From Manis javanica (lineage: Eukaryota; Chordata; Mammalia; Pholidota; Manidae), in contig NC_133170.1 in the NCBI RefSeq assembly GCF_040802235.1, positions 43,781,501 to 43,845,500 on the forward strand: 64,000 nt of DNA. The letters are read 5' to 3'. Shown here piece after piece: positions 1 through 12,321 of this stretch. The position numbers were made by a program, and so were the translations under genes. Numbering within the stretch: position 1 is the first letter of the stretch; every line of letters starts with the position of its first letter. The notes under the pieces are model-generated. The model had not been told where the DNA came from. It saw only the letters and a program-made list of their open reading frames with translations, and did not search any database.

Positions 1-243
1 CAGGCCGGAGGGGCTGTTGGCCGAGGCCGCCGCAGTCACAGGCCCGCTTGCAGCGTCTTCCACCGCGGGCCTCACTCCTCAGAGGTACGCGCGGCCTCGC
101 GGACTCAGGCGGCGCTTCCACAGCGCCGACGCAGGTCCTCCCGGGGGCTCGGTGCGCAGCAGCCAGTATGGCTGCTACGTTGCTTCCCTGTCCGCCGAGT
201 AGGCTCACAAGGCGGTGGGGCCGTAGGGACCCCTGGGAGGAGA
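1..243. promoter_or_regulatory. CpG-rich segment (truncated CpG island), copy A
   Basis: GC-rich DNA with many CpG dinucleotides leading into the minisatellite. It is the tail of the CpG island seen in full in the second copy; its left part lies outside the window. No transcript or promoter element can be demonstrated, so a regulatory role is inferred from composition only. Confidence 0.4.
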
Positions 244-948
244 ACAGCCCGCACCCCGTCTGAGGAGGCTGCGGGCGGCCGCGCCCCTGGGAAGACAACA
301 GCCCGCACCCCGTCTGAGGAGGCTGCCGGGGGTCGCGCCCCTGGGAGGAGAACAGCCCGCACCCCGTCTGAGGAGGCTGCGGGCGGCCGCGCCCCTTGGA
401 AGACAACAGCCCGCACCCCGTCTGAGGAGGCTGCCGGGGGTCGCGCCCCTGGGAAGACAGCAGCCCGCACCCCGTCTGAGGAGGCTGCCGGCGGCCGCGT
501 CCCTGGGATTACAGCCCGCACCCCGTCTGAGGAGGCTGCCGGCGGCCGCGTCCCTGGGAGAACAGCCCGCACCCGGTCTGAGGAGGCTGCCGGGGGTCGC
601 GCCCCTGGGAGGAGAACAGCCCGCACCCCGTCTGAGGAGGCTGCCGGGGGTCGCGCCCCTGGGAGGAGGAGAACAGCCCGCACCCCGTCTGAGGAGGCTG
701 CCGGGGGTCGCGCCCCTGGGAGGAGAACAGCCCGCACCCCGTCTGAGGAGGCTGCCGGGGGTCGCGCCCCTGGGAGGAGAACAGCCCGCACCCCGTCTGA
801 GGAGGCTGCCGGCGGCCGCGTCCCTGGGAGAACAGCCCGCACCCGGTCTGAGGAGGCTGCCGGGGGTCGCGCCCCTGGGAGGAGAACAGCCCGCACCCCG
901 TCTGAGGAGGCTGCCGGCGGCCGCGCCTCTGGGAGAACAGCCCGCATC
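244..948. repeat. 54-bp GC-rich minisatellite, 13 units (copy A)
   Basis: The recurring core GTCTGAGGAGGCTGC occurs 13 times at 51-57 bp spacing. Units end in variants such as CCTGGGAGGAGA, CCTGGGAAGACA, CCTGGGATTACA or a shorter CCTGGGAGA, giving lengths of 51, 54 or 57 bp. Because most lengths are multiples of three, minus-strand frames stay open throughout. This looks like a VNTR attached to a CpG island rather than a protein gene. Confidence 0.95.
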
Positions 949-2750
949 CCGCACCGTTTATTCCTTGAGAGATTATTAATTTGGTTCTAAATATTTAGGC
1001 CCACAAGTTGTTTTCCGAAATAGATTTTTCTTATAGATGTCACAATTGCAAGTTTCCTAAGTCTTTTTCATTAATGGCATTCCATAGATTATAAACGCAT
1101 CTATTAATTAATAATATAAGTCCATTGAGTAAAATACATTGGATACAGTTTTGCCTCTAACTGTAGGTCAGTTACGTTTAAGTGTTGAACAACTTTGTAT
1201 GTTATTGGCCCACCGTATGAGTAGTTAAAACACAACTGCATACTTAGGAAAAGAGATACTTTGGTTAGAGAACTTATCTAAAGACAGTTTCATTTATGTA
1301 GTTGAGTGTTCTGATTTCAAAGCAAAATCAACTTTGTGAAATTTATCTAATATTTTAATTATTATTCAACCTGCTGATCATCTTTGACCAAACATTGTTT
1401 AAGAGCTGTTCAAGAAACTTAATCTAAGGTAATATATATAATAGCTAGAAATTTAAAATAGCTTAAAAATTCATTTTCAGAAGACTTATTTAAAAAATTA
1501 TGACAAATGTACAGAATAGAAAAATGTGCCAATACTTTATTTTGTCGTTTATGTATTGACATAGAAAATTATTTATGAAATAATCTGAAGACTGTTACAA
1601 AATTTTTTATAGAGCTATACGTTTTAAAAGTGATACAATCAAATCAACAAGGCTCCAGTACTTGCCATGATAGCAAAGAAATAAAAAGAGTATTATCAAA
1701 TGAAAAAGAAAAAAGAAAGCATTATTTTGGCAGCTTATAGGTAATTATTGAGTTTTTTACATAATTGATTGTCTCTGGGTATAATATAAAGAAGAGTAGG
1801 AGTTAAATGGGTAATAATTTGAAATGAATTAGTTTTAAACTTTGAGTAATAATTGTTACTGGAGCAATCACCAACGAGAATAAAATAACAGTGGATTAGT
1901 GACAACAGAAGTAAAATAAGTAAGTCACAGGGATAAAAAGTACAGAATAGAGAATTTAGTCAATAACATTATAATAACTTTGTATGGTGACAGTAACTGT
2001 ACTTATCCTGGTGAGCATTTCATAATGCATTTAATTGCAGAATCACTATGTTGTATGCCTGACAACAACATAATATTGAAGGTCAACTGTCCTTCAATTT
2101 AAAAAAAGAAGAAAAAATATCTTTGCCACACACACAGAACAGAGTGACGGCAGTGCCTCTAGCCGGGAGCCTGCCTGGATCCACACCGTGGTGCAGGGGC
2201 CGCGGGCCTTTTCATCCTGGAGCCCATGTCCTCCCAGCGCCTCGCTGTTCTCTTCATCTAGCCAGGAGGGAAGGGAGCACTAGCCAAAGGGCCACCACTT
2301 CTTAAAACCTGGTCCCACAAGTGCAATATCCACGTTCCTTCAAAGGATCCTCATGTCCAAAGGTAACCTAGATACCCTTGGCCTGGGGAACTTGGTCCAG
2401 AGAGTGGGCAAGGCTCCCAGCGCTTCCCAGTGATGATGCTGTGTGACAGATGTCAGTCACAGCGTTCACAGGGGAGCGTCCATTGTCCCCACCACTCTCC
2501 AGTCCTCTTTGTATGACATTCAGGGAAACATACTATTATTTCATTGGACATCTGGCCATGTTTTGTGCATTTACCTCTTTTTTTCTGAATTATCATTCTC
2601 CTGCTACACCTTTCTTAAAAGGGGACTTACACTATTTTCGTTTTCCAATGTTCTTTTTATTGAAGGCAATATGGAAATCCAGATAAATTAAGCAGCTTGG
2701 TGCTTATTTAGTTAGTAACAATCCCATAACTAGAACCCATACACCAGCAA
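949..2750. other. AT-rich intergenic DNA, no gene seen (copy A; partner 32050-33850)
   Basis: The first 1.1 kb is strongly AT-rich and abruptly replaces the GC-rich minisatellite. From about 2,110 to 2,480 the composition becomes more GC-rich, but I see no convincing exon, RNA gene or identifiable repeat. Short open frames here lack recognisable domains and are treated as chance. Confidence 0.6.
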
Positions 2751-2754
2751 TCCC

Positions 2755-2852
2755 ATAACTAGAATCAGATACAACTCGGTTGTGTATGGATGTTTGACTG
2801 CAGAGGGGTCGGCATCCTGTGTTATTTATTCAAGGGTCAACTGTACTTAATA
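2755..2852. mobile_element. Terminal fragment of an old Tigger-type DNA transposon (copy A)
   Basis: The stretch ends in TTCAAGGGTCAACTGTAC preceded by a GGGGTCGGCATCC-like segment. This resembles the terminal region of mammalian Tigger-type (pogo family) elements whose inverted ends read CAGTTGACCCTTGAA. Only this end is recognisable; no transposase remains. The family assignment is from memory of consensus ends, not from a search. Confidence 0.4.
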
Positions 2853-2859
2853 GCAGATC

Positions 2860-4388
2860 TACAATGTATTGGAGAATAATAATAATAATAATGGTTCCTT
2901 TGGCAATTTGTCTTTGAAAGAAAAAATACTTTTAGTATCCCTGGGGCAACTACCTACAACTGCAGGGCCCTACAGAGTGAAAATTGTGAAGGAGTAGCTT
3001 ACTTCAAAATACATATTCTTTGAATTATACATAATAAGGCTGTGGTGTAATGCAATAATACAAAATAGGTTTTCTTGTTTGGGTTCCTGGGAAGCAGCCT
3101 ATATGATGGGGGTTAATATGCACACAGTTAATTAGGTGTTCTTGTAAACACCTCTGGAAGGGACAGGCAGGAAGCAGTATTGGCAATGGGGAGAATTATG
3201 GCTGCAGCCCATACATATGAAGCCTCAGCTGCCCTTGCTGGGATTCTGTGGCTGCTGTGGCCCTGCAGAGCTCTCTCACACTGGTTGAGTGGGCTGGGTG
3301 TTCGCACCCTGTCAGTCACCCAGTGGGTGCTGGCCATTCCCGGGAGGAACACCAGGGTGGGCAAGGGACTTTTCTACCCCTGTATGTGAAGTAGGCTAAT
3401 GTGGGGGCTGCCCAGGCAGCAGGTGTGCGTCATTCCTGAGCTGAGATCCGGGTGATGCATCACATTTTCACTACAAAGTTTATGGGACAGTTTAGTTTCC
3501 CAGGGAAAGGGGACAGGAGGGGCAACCCAGATGGTTTTCTCTCAATCTTGAGATTGTTGATCCATTTATTCCACAGCCCAAACTCAAACAAGGCTCATTT
3601 TGGATAGACATAATAAAAAAAATTCTTCTGTTGAGAAGTCAATCATGTAATTATCCATTTCTGTTTCTTTGCACATTATTTCATTTCATAAAGGGCACGA
3701 GGAATAGTTTAATTTGGTCTCATTTTTTGAAACTTAATACACCTTTTTGGTGTACTCTGTCGATGCACAAATTAATAGCTGGAGTAATATTTTGGCCGCT
3801 AGAAGAAAGATGCTTTAGAATAGCTCATTGTTCATTTGTGTCCCTTAGACTTGAGTCTCTAAGAGGAAAACAATGCGGAATAGTACATATCATTCAACAA
3901 AGATTTATTATGTTTCTTTTGCAGTTGAACCTAATTTATTGATCTTCGTGGTTTGCTCTATATTTTTTAAATAGTCAAGTTATTGTTTTAAGCACAGTAA
4001 ATGCAGTTGCTGTAAAGATTTATCAGTCTGTCATAGTGTTAACTGTACTTGTATGTGCAAGAAAATAGTCAAGTATTTATAATTGCCATTTAAAAGATTT
4101 GTAATATATTGTTTATATTTAGCACTATGGAACAGCCATAATGTATTCTATAAATCAAAGTTAGATAATTAATGTAACAGGTAATTAAAATTAATAACCA
4201 TGAGGTGTTATTATTCAGTGTTGGCAAATCAAAGATTTAATATAAAACCATAGTGGTCTGTCTTTTCTAAATTCTTTTTTCCTAGTCTTAGAAAATAAAA
4301 TTTGAATTATCTTCAGGTGTATGGCTTGCCCATTGAAATTTGCTGAAAAAACATTTCATTCCGTAGCACTGCTACTGTGAGATGGAAC

Positions 4389-4390
<2 letters not shown>
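2860..4390. other. Intergenic DNA without identifiable genes (copy A; partner 33960-35490)
   Basis: Contains a short AAT run near 2,876-2,891 and otherwise unremarkable AT-rich sequence. Open frames such as 3,180-3,389 and 3,631-3,942 have no recognisable domain and no splice context I would trust. Confidence 0.55.

Positions 4391-4428
<38 letters not shown>
4391..4428. repeat. (TG)19 microsatellite (copy A)
   Basis: Uninterrupted dinucleotide run of 19 TG units, followed by TATGCAG. Confidence 0.97.
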
Positions 4429-4432
<4 letters not shown>

Positions 4433-5020
4433 CAGTTGACATTTGATCTCTTTTAAAGTGAATAGCAGATCCGTTTTCAGAAATTCAGGGAGTGGTTGGA
4501 TTTTATCATAACAGTTATGAGGAACATCCATGTGATTAACATATGAAAAAAACAACTGTGTGGAATATGGAGAACAGATTAAAGAAAGGGGGGAAATTAC
4601 TACCAGGGTCAGGTCATGAGGACATTGCAACATTTAATTCCAGAGGATGGAGTGAGAAGAGTGGAATTGGGGTGAAGTATGTGGATCCAATAGTCAGTCA
4701 GCCATAAAGCAAGATTAAAAGGGAAGCGGAGTTGGAGGGAAAGAATATTATTTTAGTTCTCATCAGGAACAATTCGGGAAGTGAATTATTTTTTTGTTTG
4801 CGAATTTTTTTTTCTCCTTTAAGATCCTAAGAAATGGAAAGGTCACTCATCACTTACCCAAAACTTATTTCTAGGTCCTGCTCTAAAACTAGCTTATGTC
4901 CTTATGGCAGATCCTTGCTGCTTTTCAATGTATCACCTTAAAAATACCCAAAATACTCTTCCAGTTTCCTGCCCAACCACATTATGAAGAGGCCCAAGGA
5001 AATGGTGTCTATGAACAATA

Positions 5021-5515
5021 TACAGGTTTCCCCGCTACCGGGAAGTACAGCATCACTGTAAAATCTTTCATAAGCCAAAACAGCATAAAGTGAAGGAGCA
5101 ATTACCATTCATTCATATGGAAAATTTTATGAATATTACCAGACCCCAAAAATAACCTCTGTTGGGCTTTTCTGGTACCTTTGGACACATTTTGCTAACT
5201 GATGCAAAAAAGAAGTTGAGATAAAGCGCATGATGCTCCGCAGACACAGCTCAAAGTCCTGGCAGCTTGATGCTGAGACACTGAGCCGAGTTCCTGGGAA
5301 GGAGCTGGCGGGCGCTCTCCAGGCTTGCGGCACATGCTGCCTCTGCAGCAGCTCAGTGCACAACAAACACTGAATGCTATTTTCACTTTTCGCTGTTTTG
5401 TAAATGCAAAAGTCATCTTAGGATTTCTTTCGGTTAGCAAAAACAGGTACTAACGTAGGTCTTTTGTGAAAATGAAGTGGCATGCCAAAACTGTCAAAAA
5501 GCAGGGGTACCTGTA
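5021..5515. mobile_element. Non-autonomous DNA transposon with inverted ends (copy A)
   Basis: The left end TACAGGTTTCCCCGCT and right end AGCAGGGGTACCTGTA are imperfect inverted repeats, each flanked outward by TA. This fits a TA target duplication of the Tc1/mariner-Tigger type. The pairing continues inward: CTTTCATAAGCCAAAACAGC on the left mirrors the GGTCTTTTGTGAAAATGAAG region on the right. About 495 bp long with no transposase frame, so a MITE-like relic. The exact Repbase family was not determined. Confidence 0.75.
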
Positions 5516-7934
5516 TATACCAAGTATAAAAATACAGATGGTTGCCATTTCTAGGACAGTAGAGCATTTATTAAAATAAGTAGGAATTTAAATTATATTC
5601 TGAAACCTTCCAAGGAGTACAGATTCCACAAGCTTAAGAATCCAATTGTAATCTTCCTCAGAAAACAGAATGTTCCTCATCGTGGCTCTCCCCTCTCCAG
5701 AGCTTTCCTCAGTGAAAAAGTGGTCACAGCTGATCAGCACTTTTGTTACAAGCACGTGTTGTGAAAATTGGTGATGACCAAGAGAAGATAAATATGGATA
5801 CAAAGATTTGACAGACACCCATAGACTATGCATGACTAAATATGTTAAATATTGACCCAGCAGAAATGCAGCTACATTATAGACATATGAAATTACTAAA
5901 TGTATATTCATCTTGATAACTCAGTATATGTCTATTTATATAGATTTAACTACAAGTGCATTTAAAATTGAGTTAAAAAAATAGAGTGGATTATGGTTGG
6001 TTGAAGACATTTGTATCACACTTATTCTTTCAAAAGCTAATTAGATTCTGTATGTTTTAACATATGTACCTTGTGATTTGACAAAAGATTGTGAAAAAAA
6101 TATAACAGGCATTGAATTTGGATGGCTGGGATTGGGAATTTTTTATATTTTAACATTAAAGATGGTATAGAAAAATCTATGAAACCAAAATCAAGCAGTG
6201 ATTTCTCACTGGCACATATTGTTAACAAAAGGCTTGATTTATAATTAGACATAGTTCACTGCAGTCTTGAAGTTAATACAGCCTATCAATACTTTATAGT
6301 ATGATTCTATATTTATGTTTCAATAAAAAAGTCAATGGTATAGCTGAATAGGAAGTTTTAAATAAGATTTTAAACTGTTTTTTTTACCTCTCTTTGGAGA
6401 ATTACTAGACTAATACAGCTTGAACGGCTGATAATACTCTCAGAATGTGATTAATAGAAAAAGAAGTAGGAGACTACCCAACTAGTATTTGAGTCTGGGA
6501 CACAGAGAGCAAAGAATTCAGAGAAGGCAGAAGTCACTGTCATTTTCTTACACATGGTATTCTGAAGACAAAAACACAAACCTTTAAAGCAAATTCATAA
6601 ACAAGGTGAATCTCAGAAAATAAGCCTCCAAGTACACATAATATTCAGAATATATTTAATATTTTAGAAAATTTTCTGGAAAAAAAGTAGAATGGCAGAG
6701 GAGAATCTGTTTCCTTAAAGGAAAAACAATAATATGATTAACTTAAGTTTTACTTTATTTTAATTGAACCATGGATTCCTTTGGAGTATATACTCATTTT
6801 TCAGAATGGGGATAGAGGAAATTTTCAGATGGAGGAAACTTATGATGGTATAAATGATTGCACAGGTACACATTTAACTCAGTTTGGTAATGTAACTGTG
6901 AAAACTCTTCTTTGAAGAGATTTAACTTTGAAGACACTGTTGTAAGGTTTTCAATAAAATCTCAAAAACTCTGGAACTCAAGAATGAATGAGACAATGTA
7001 TCTGAAGATATTAGCTATATATATGCTGGTTAATGTGTATACAAGAAACAAGATGAAAACTATTGTTAACAATTGCTTTCTTTGGGAAAAGATGCTGTCT
7101 TTTTTCTAACCTACTCATAAGTTTACTCAGCCTAAGACTCCCCTAATTTACAATTCTTCATGGGCAAGGTTGGCAGAACAACTGGCTTAATGCTGTGCTC
7201 TACTGGTCACGGGTGTTCCCTGCCCTTTACGCAATTCATTTTCCCAAGTCTGACTCTTGTTATTTTAACAGTCAGCCCCAGTCTCTGCCTCTGTATCTCT
7301 CAAACTATACGCCAAAGAATTTGATCCAGCCTTTCTTCTGTATTATGGTGAAAGTTCTTCAAATCAAGGGTCACGTATTTCTCCCTGCTAGATTTCCCCG
7401 GGAATCTTTTAAACCATTTTTGTATAGCAGGTATTTAAGGAAAATGAATTAATTCCCCGCCCCGCCACCGCCCCCCTCCAGTCCCTCATTCTGACTTTGA
7501 TTCCTGGAGACAATGTTCACAGCTTTCTTTCATTTTTCTAATCTCCTTATGTCAAGAATATAACGTGACCCCACCATGGTCTCTAATTCTGGCTTTAAGT
7601 GACTTTCTTCTTCAAATGTGACCTGACTTAATTTTAGTGTGTTTTAGGGCTCTTTCCTCAGCTAAATAATGTTCTGATCTGACACTCACCCCACCCCCAC
7701 ATCTCTGACTTGTTTCTCCAAGTCTGAGATGCTGGCTACTTTATGTGTAAAAGCCCTTTGCAACTACGTAGGTATCAATGAATTTGCAACTTTGAATTTG
7801 TCATCAAAAGATTTTAAAACCCCTGTAGGCAAGTCAAGTAACAATCATCACCTTCATCCCCACCGCCACCACGGTCATCTTCGTCCCAACCTCCAGCTAC
7901 CATTTCTTTAACTCCAGCCTGAGCCAGTGGCTCA
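5516..7934. other. AT-rich intergenic DNA, nothing identified (copy A)
   Basis: About 2.4 kb without a recognisable gene or repeat. It includes the empty LINE-1 target TCCCCGGGAATCTTTT near 7,395-7,410. The second copy carries the 9.2 kb LINE-1 at that site, so its partner segments are 36,615-38,510 and 47,711-48,234. Confidence 0.6.
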
Positions 7935-8430
7935 TGTTACTGGTTTCCCGCTTGTTCTCAGTTCTCATCTTCCCTGAGGAAAGAATTCAGTCCAGAGACC
8001 AAGTAGTGAGTGGAATCAGCCAGGAGTTTAATAAGAAAAATGAAAGTACGCCTGGAAAGTGGTCCAAGCGCCCAACTCCCGAGGGTCTGAGTGCCCCGCA
8101 TGGGTCTAGATGCGGGAATTTTATAGGGCTGTAACGTCTGCTCTCTAGGAGGCTCCACCCCTGACTCTCCAAGACTCTGCCCAGGGCTCGCGACCGTTTA
8201 ACGGCTGCGTCCGAGGCTCCTTGGCAGTAAGTGGGCGGCTGCGCACGCGCCGCCGTTGGAGTTCTGAGGTCATGCGCATGCCCAATGTGGATGTTTTGTC
8301 CTCAAGGGCCGAGCGCCCAAAAGGAAGGTCATATCGTGGTCAATGTCCCGCCGCCCGTACCTTCATCTGCGCATGTCTGGCTAGTGTGGGCGAAGGGGCA
8401 GGATGCTCTGAGCACCCCGGGCTGTTTGTG
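7935..8430 (-). mobile_element. LTR fossil of an endogenous retrovirus, antisense (copy A)
   Basis: Read on the minus strand the segment ends in CCAGTAACA (position 7,935) after a block resembling a retroviral R/U5: an ATTAAACTCCTGGCTGA stretch followed by a TTGGTCTCTGGACTGAA-like stretch. The other part is CpG-rich, as in many U3 regions. It appears solitary, with no internal genes beside it. The outer (U3) boundary is uncertain. Both copies of the duplication carry it, so it is older than the duplication. Confidence 0.5.
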
Positions 8431-8775
8431 TGGGTGGCTTCCATTTCCATATGCTCTTGGCTCGTATCTGTCTGCCAAATGGAACCCTATGGTAGACATT
8501 GTAAACACAATCACTATTTCTCATGAATCTTCAAAGTACACAAATAGAGAATATACAAGTCTCAGCATGTAAGTGGCAGATCCAAGGTCACATAAACTTA
8601 TCTAGGACTCAGAGCCACATGAGTCTTAAAACCTATGCTTGTTGGTTCTATTTTATCATGATGCTTAAATTCAGAACATAAGGAAAAGGGTATTTAGTCC
8701 TTCTACCTTTCTGGTCTACATTATGTCTGCCCTCGACAGTCTTAGAATACATGATAAGACAGAGAGGGGGAGGGA

Positions 8776-8965
<190 letters not shown>

Positions 8966-9476
8966 GGAAGCAAAGGGAACAGAAGGGAAGACAATGAAAA
9001 CAAGGAAGGGAAAAGTAGGGAAGGGGGGAAAAAAGGGAAAGAAAGAGAAGGGGGAGGGAAGGGAACGGATGGGAAGGGAAATGAGTCATAAACTTTTATC
9101 TTCCTGGCTTCTCGAAACATTGAAACAACTGGCATGCCAAGATCAACAAGTGGGAGAGGCAAAGAAACAGCTAGGTGAGCCTTCCGCTCTGGCAAGCACT
9201 TTGCATGACTCCATAGAAGCTCTAACGATTTCTGCCTCACGGGTATATTTTCCAATTTTGACAATATGATTGATGTACACCCGACCTACTTAGGTATGCA
9301 TGTTTATGACACATAATCTCAGTGAAATCACAGAGAACTTTGCCATTTATTCCGGCTCATGAAACACAAAGGTGTATATACATCCTTTCTTCTGCCTTGA
9401 CTCCAGTGATCTTTTCTCCTGGGCTTTATCTTTGGGTTCAGTGAAAGAAACTCATTCCTGTTTGATTTTCCCGGCA

Positions 9477-10330
9477 TTTTTTTTTTTTAATGTTTATTAA
9501 ACTGAAAGGTATCCAATGTTATACTGAAAACAAAATTCATTCAAGAAACGGTAACAAGTGTGCAGCAACAAAAAGACAACTCAGAATTAGTATATAAAAA
9601 AAATTGTGGATGAAGCAATGCAGTGTGAAAATTAACTCTTGCAAGCTAGAATCAATTTGGTACATTGAAACTAAAACCTTTGTCAACTTGTTATTTTTGT
9701 AACCAGGACATAAGAAAGCAAATTTATGGCAGGTGATCATCAAATTGGCCGTCCGGCCCCCGCCGCATCCCCACTCCGTCGCCTGCCGCCCCCTTCCACC
9801 GCTGACCTCCACTCCCTCCGGCCGCTGAGGCCGCCAATCTCCCTGCAGAATTACTCCCCTTCTCCTCCCCTGCCCACCCCTCCCCCCAAGGTATTCCCGA
9901 AGCCCTCATCAGTCCCAGGAACCATATTCCATTAATCAAACTTTTGGACAGGGTTGGGTTTTTCCCCTTCGCTTTCCTAACTTGGTGTCTTCCATGCTTT
10001 AATTCTTTCTGCCCTGCCAGCACCTTCAGTGGCTTCTAAAATGAGGCTTGCTTTCAAGAGTGACAGTAAATTCTGAATCAGGGATCCCGAGCTCATGAGA
10101 ATGACGGCTCTCCGCCTGAGTCCCGTCCACCTGTCCACCCTCTGCCACAGCCTTTCCCTTTCCTCATGCTGCCACTGATGGCCCTCCTGCAGGTTCCCAC
10201 CCATCCCAACTCGGGGGCAAAGAACACCGACCTTGGAATTTTCATCTTCCACATTCAGGGTGCACACATCAACAAAACATATCTGCATCAAATTAGGAGG
10301 GTGCATTTAGAAAACACTAGACAAAAAAAA
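9477..10330 (-). pseudogene. Probable processed pseudogene or retroposed 3' UTR (copy A)
   Basis: The minus strand ends in an AATAAA signal (9,493-9,498 complement) four bases before an A12 tract (complement of T at 9,477-9,488), the mark of a reverse-transcribed polyadenylated mRNA. Upstream on the minus strand lies GC-rich then AT-rich transcript-like sequence to about 10,330, where an A-rich stretch occurs on the plus strand. I cannot name the parent gene, and no domain is recognised in the open frames. Alternatives are a real terminal exon on the minus strand or a 3' transduced segment. Confidence 0.45.
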
Positions 10331-10389
10331 AAAAAGAGAAAAGAGAAAACTCTAGAGAAAACACCATAATTTCTCTTTCTAGGAGATGA

Positions 10390-10495
10390 CAGCACCTACC
10401 TTATAGGGTTCTTGTGAAGACTGATTGAAATAGTGCATGTAAAGCTTTTAGCAAAGTGCCTGTACACAGTAAGTACTCAATGAATGTTACTAATT
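10390..10495 (+). repeat. MIR SINE fragment (copy A)
   Basis: The segment from CCTACCTTATAGGGTTCTTG through GTAAGTACTCAATGAATGTT follows the 3' half of the MIR consensus (CCTACCTCATAGGGTTGTTG, then GTAAGCGCTCAATAAATGTT). It is ancient and diverged. Confidence 0.8.
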
Positions 10496-10574
10496 TGATT
10501 ATCATTAGGCAGGAAGGATCTTAGCATGACTATAGTTCATAAATGAGATTACCTAACTGCAAGAGAGAGGATCA

Positions 10575-10690
10575 AAATACAATATTCACATTTTTTGAGA
10601 AAACTGAGAAGAGAAGTGGCCTGTCCAAGAAACACAAGCTCAAAGGTAGAACTTGTATTGGCACTTGATTCCCCTGGCTCTCAGTTTAGA
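10575..10690 (-). repeat. MIR SINE fragment, reverse orientation (copy A)
   Basis: GAGAAAACTGAGAAGAGAAG and GGCCTGTCCAAG match the reverse complement of the MIR core (GAGGAAACTGAGGCACAGAG, then AACTTGCCCAAG). It lies tail to tail with the plus-strand MIR just upstream, giving two inverted MIR fragments within 300 bp. Confidence 0.7.
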
Positions 10691-10699
10691 GCACTTTCT

Positions 10700-11785
10700 A
10701 CACTTGTGTCTCAAAAGGTGGTATTCCTTTTTTTTAAACTATTGAAGATACAGAAGATTTTAAGTGGTACATGGATAAATATTTCTGTGTTTAATAGGTG
10801 CATTTTTTATTGATCATTAGGAAAAACATACTAGAACATCAAAATTGTGATGGACAATATTGCTTAGGGTGATGGTAATTGTCAAATGTATTTAAATGTT
10901 AAGTGCATTTTAAACCATTGTTTAAACATTGGTTATGCGGCCGCAGGCATGTGTGCAAGGTAGATTTGTACAGCCCCAAAGGACAGTAAGATCACGAGAG
11001 GAAAGTGGTAAGATACAAAATGATTCCTCCCAAGGAAAGTAAAGAATTGCTGTATGGGTATAAATATCCTATTATTGATCAATAATATTAAGTAAATAAT
11101 AGTATGAGAGGCACTCGAACATAGTAAAAACTGTGAAGTGCTATGCAAAGCACTTGACATTTGGGAAACAGAGCCTGATATATTTGCCCCCCTGAGGGGG
11201 GATCCCACTTTAGTGCACCTTACAGGCAGCGAGGTGACACCCTGATGATTTCAGCGGTGTGAGGTCATAGAGGCTGGTAACCAGGCAACCACCACTGCCC
11301 CCTCCCCTCAGTCGGCTCCCTGGCCTTCCCTCCCCTAGCTTTTACCTCACTGCTCATCCTGCCCCTCCATTGATCTGTCCCCAGGTGATGTATAAGTACG
11401 CTGGTCCCTGCACAGACCTTAGTGAGCTTGCTTGTGCAAGGAAATCCCAGTATCACCATCCATTAGTCTGTCCTGGGCTCTAGGACATCTATACCCATAC
11501 ACCAATTCTTTCCTTTGAGAGTGGTGAGGCCACACAAAGGTTTACATCAGAGTGGGACGCAACCCCTTTGTGCTGCAGGCTGGGGACACTTTGGGAGTCC
11601 AGGGAAGGATGGCCAGGGCAGGGCAGAAATGGAGGTCACGCTGACAATGGTGGTGATGGGGGCCATCACCCTCACCTGCTTGGTGGGACTCCTGGGACAC
11701 ATCACTTGACTTTTCTACCATTTCCCAGGGAACAAGGAATGGTTACTTGTCTTCTTGCTATTGGGCTGTAGCAGGCCTTTATATA
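10700..11785. other. Intergenic DNA, nothing identified (copy A; partner 50991-52076)
   Basis: No gene or repeat recognised. It includes a NotI-type GCGGCCGC site near 10,937 and a small palindrome CCCCCTGAGGGGG near 11,189. Short open frames (for example 11,515-11,709) have no support. Confidence 0.5.
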
Positions 11786-11789
11786 GTGT

Positions 11790-11985
11790 AAGTACATGTC
11801 CTTTGTTGAAGGTATGATTTGCAAGTATTTGCCCCCAAGTCCATGTGTGGCTTGACTTTTCTTTTCTTTAACAACATGACTCATGAGGGAAATGGAAGTG
11901 AAATGTAGGTGGAAAACATAATGAGATCCTGCACATTAGAATGGCTAAAATAAAAAATGTGAGTGAGAGAAGACATGAAGGTGGT
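11790..11985. mobile_element. Two inverted scraps of old L1 ORF2 (copy A)
   Basis: GTATGATTTGCAAGTATTTG at about 11,812 resembles antisense L1 ORF2, where the consensus reads ATATGATTTGCAAATATTTT. Immediately after, GGGAAATGGAAGTGAAA and AGAATGGCTAAAATAAAAAA resemble sense ORF2 (GGGAAATGCAAATCAAAA, GGATGGCTATAATAAAAAA). Two short head-to-head L1 pieces fit an inverted or 'twin-priming' L1 relic. Confidence 0.5.
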
Positions 11986-12300
11986 ATCAGAGTCCAAGGG
12001 TATTGTGTGGAGAGGGGGCAGCATAGTGGGATCCATACACAGCCCGCTGCATACACAGCCCGCTGCACAGGGCAATAGGCACTTGGCAACAGCATCAGCT
12101 GAAAGGTTCCCAGCAGGAAGGGCCAGCTCTGGTACTCACAGCCCAGAATGACCCGAAGGACTGGCGGGGCCATGGGCCATGGCCAGGAAAGGCTGACTCC
12201 TAGGATCTGTAGCCTCACCTGTTTACTAAACAGAAACGTCAGTAAGGCCCAAGTTGCCTTTGTGTTTTTCTTGTAGATTTCTGAAAGTGGTAACAAGTGT

Positions 12301-12321
12301 AGCAGCAGCAGCAGCAGCAGC
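12301..12321. repeat. (AGC)7 trinucleotide run (copy A)
   Basis: Seven AGC units between AAGTGT and AGGGGAAACAGG. A TTTCTTGTAG acceptor-like sequence lies about 35 bp upstream. In the plus frame giving GCA codons the run would encode alanine, inside a frame ending EFVLEEKGNPIFVEN. I do not recognise that peptide, so I do not call an exon. Confidence 0.97.

Noticed and set aside
4313-4633. Minus-strand frame with a His-Thr repeat
   Set aside because: The repeat is the TG microsatellite read in reverse; nothing around it resembles a gene.
8570-8680. Possible further MIR fragment (GTAAGTGGCAGATCC)
   Set aside because: Only one short motif matches; too little to call.
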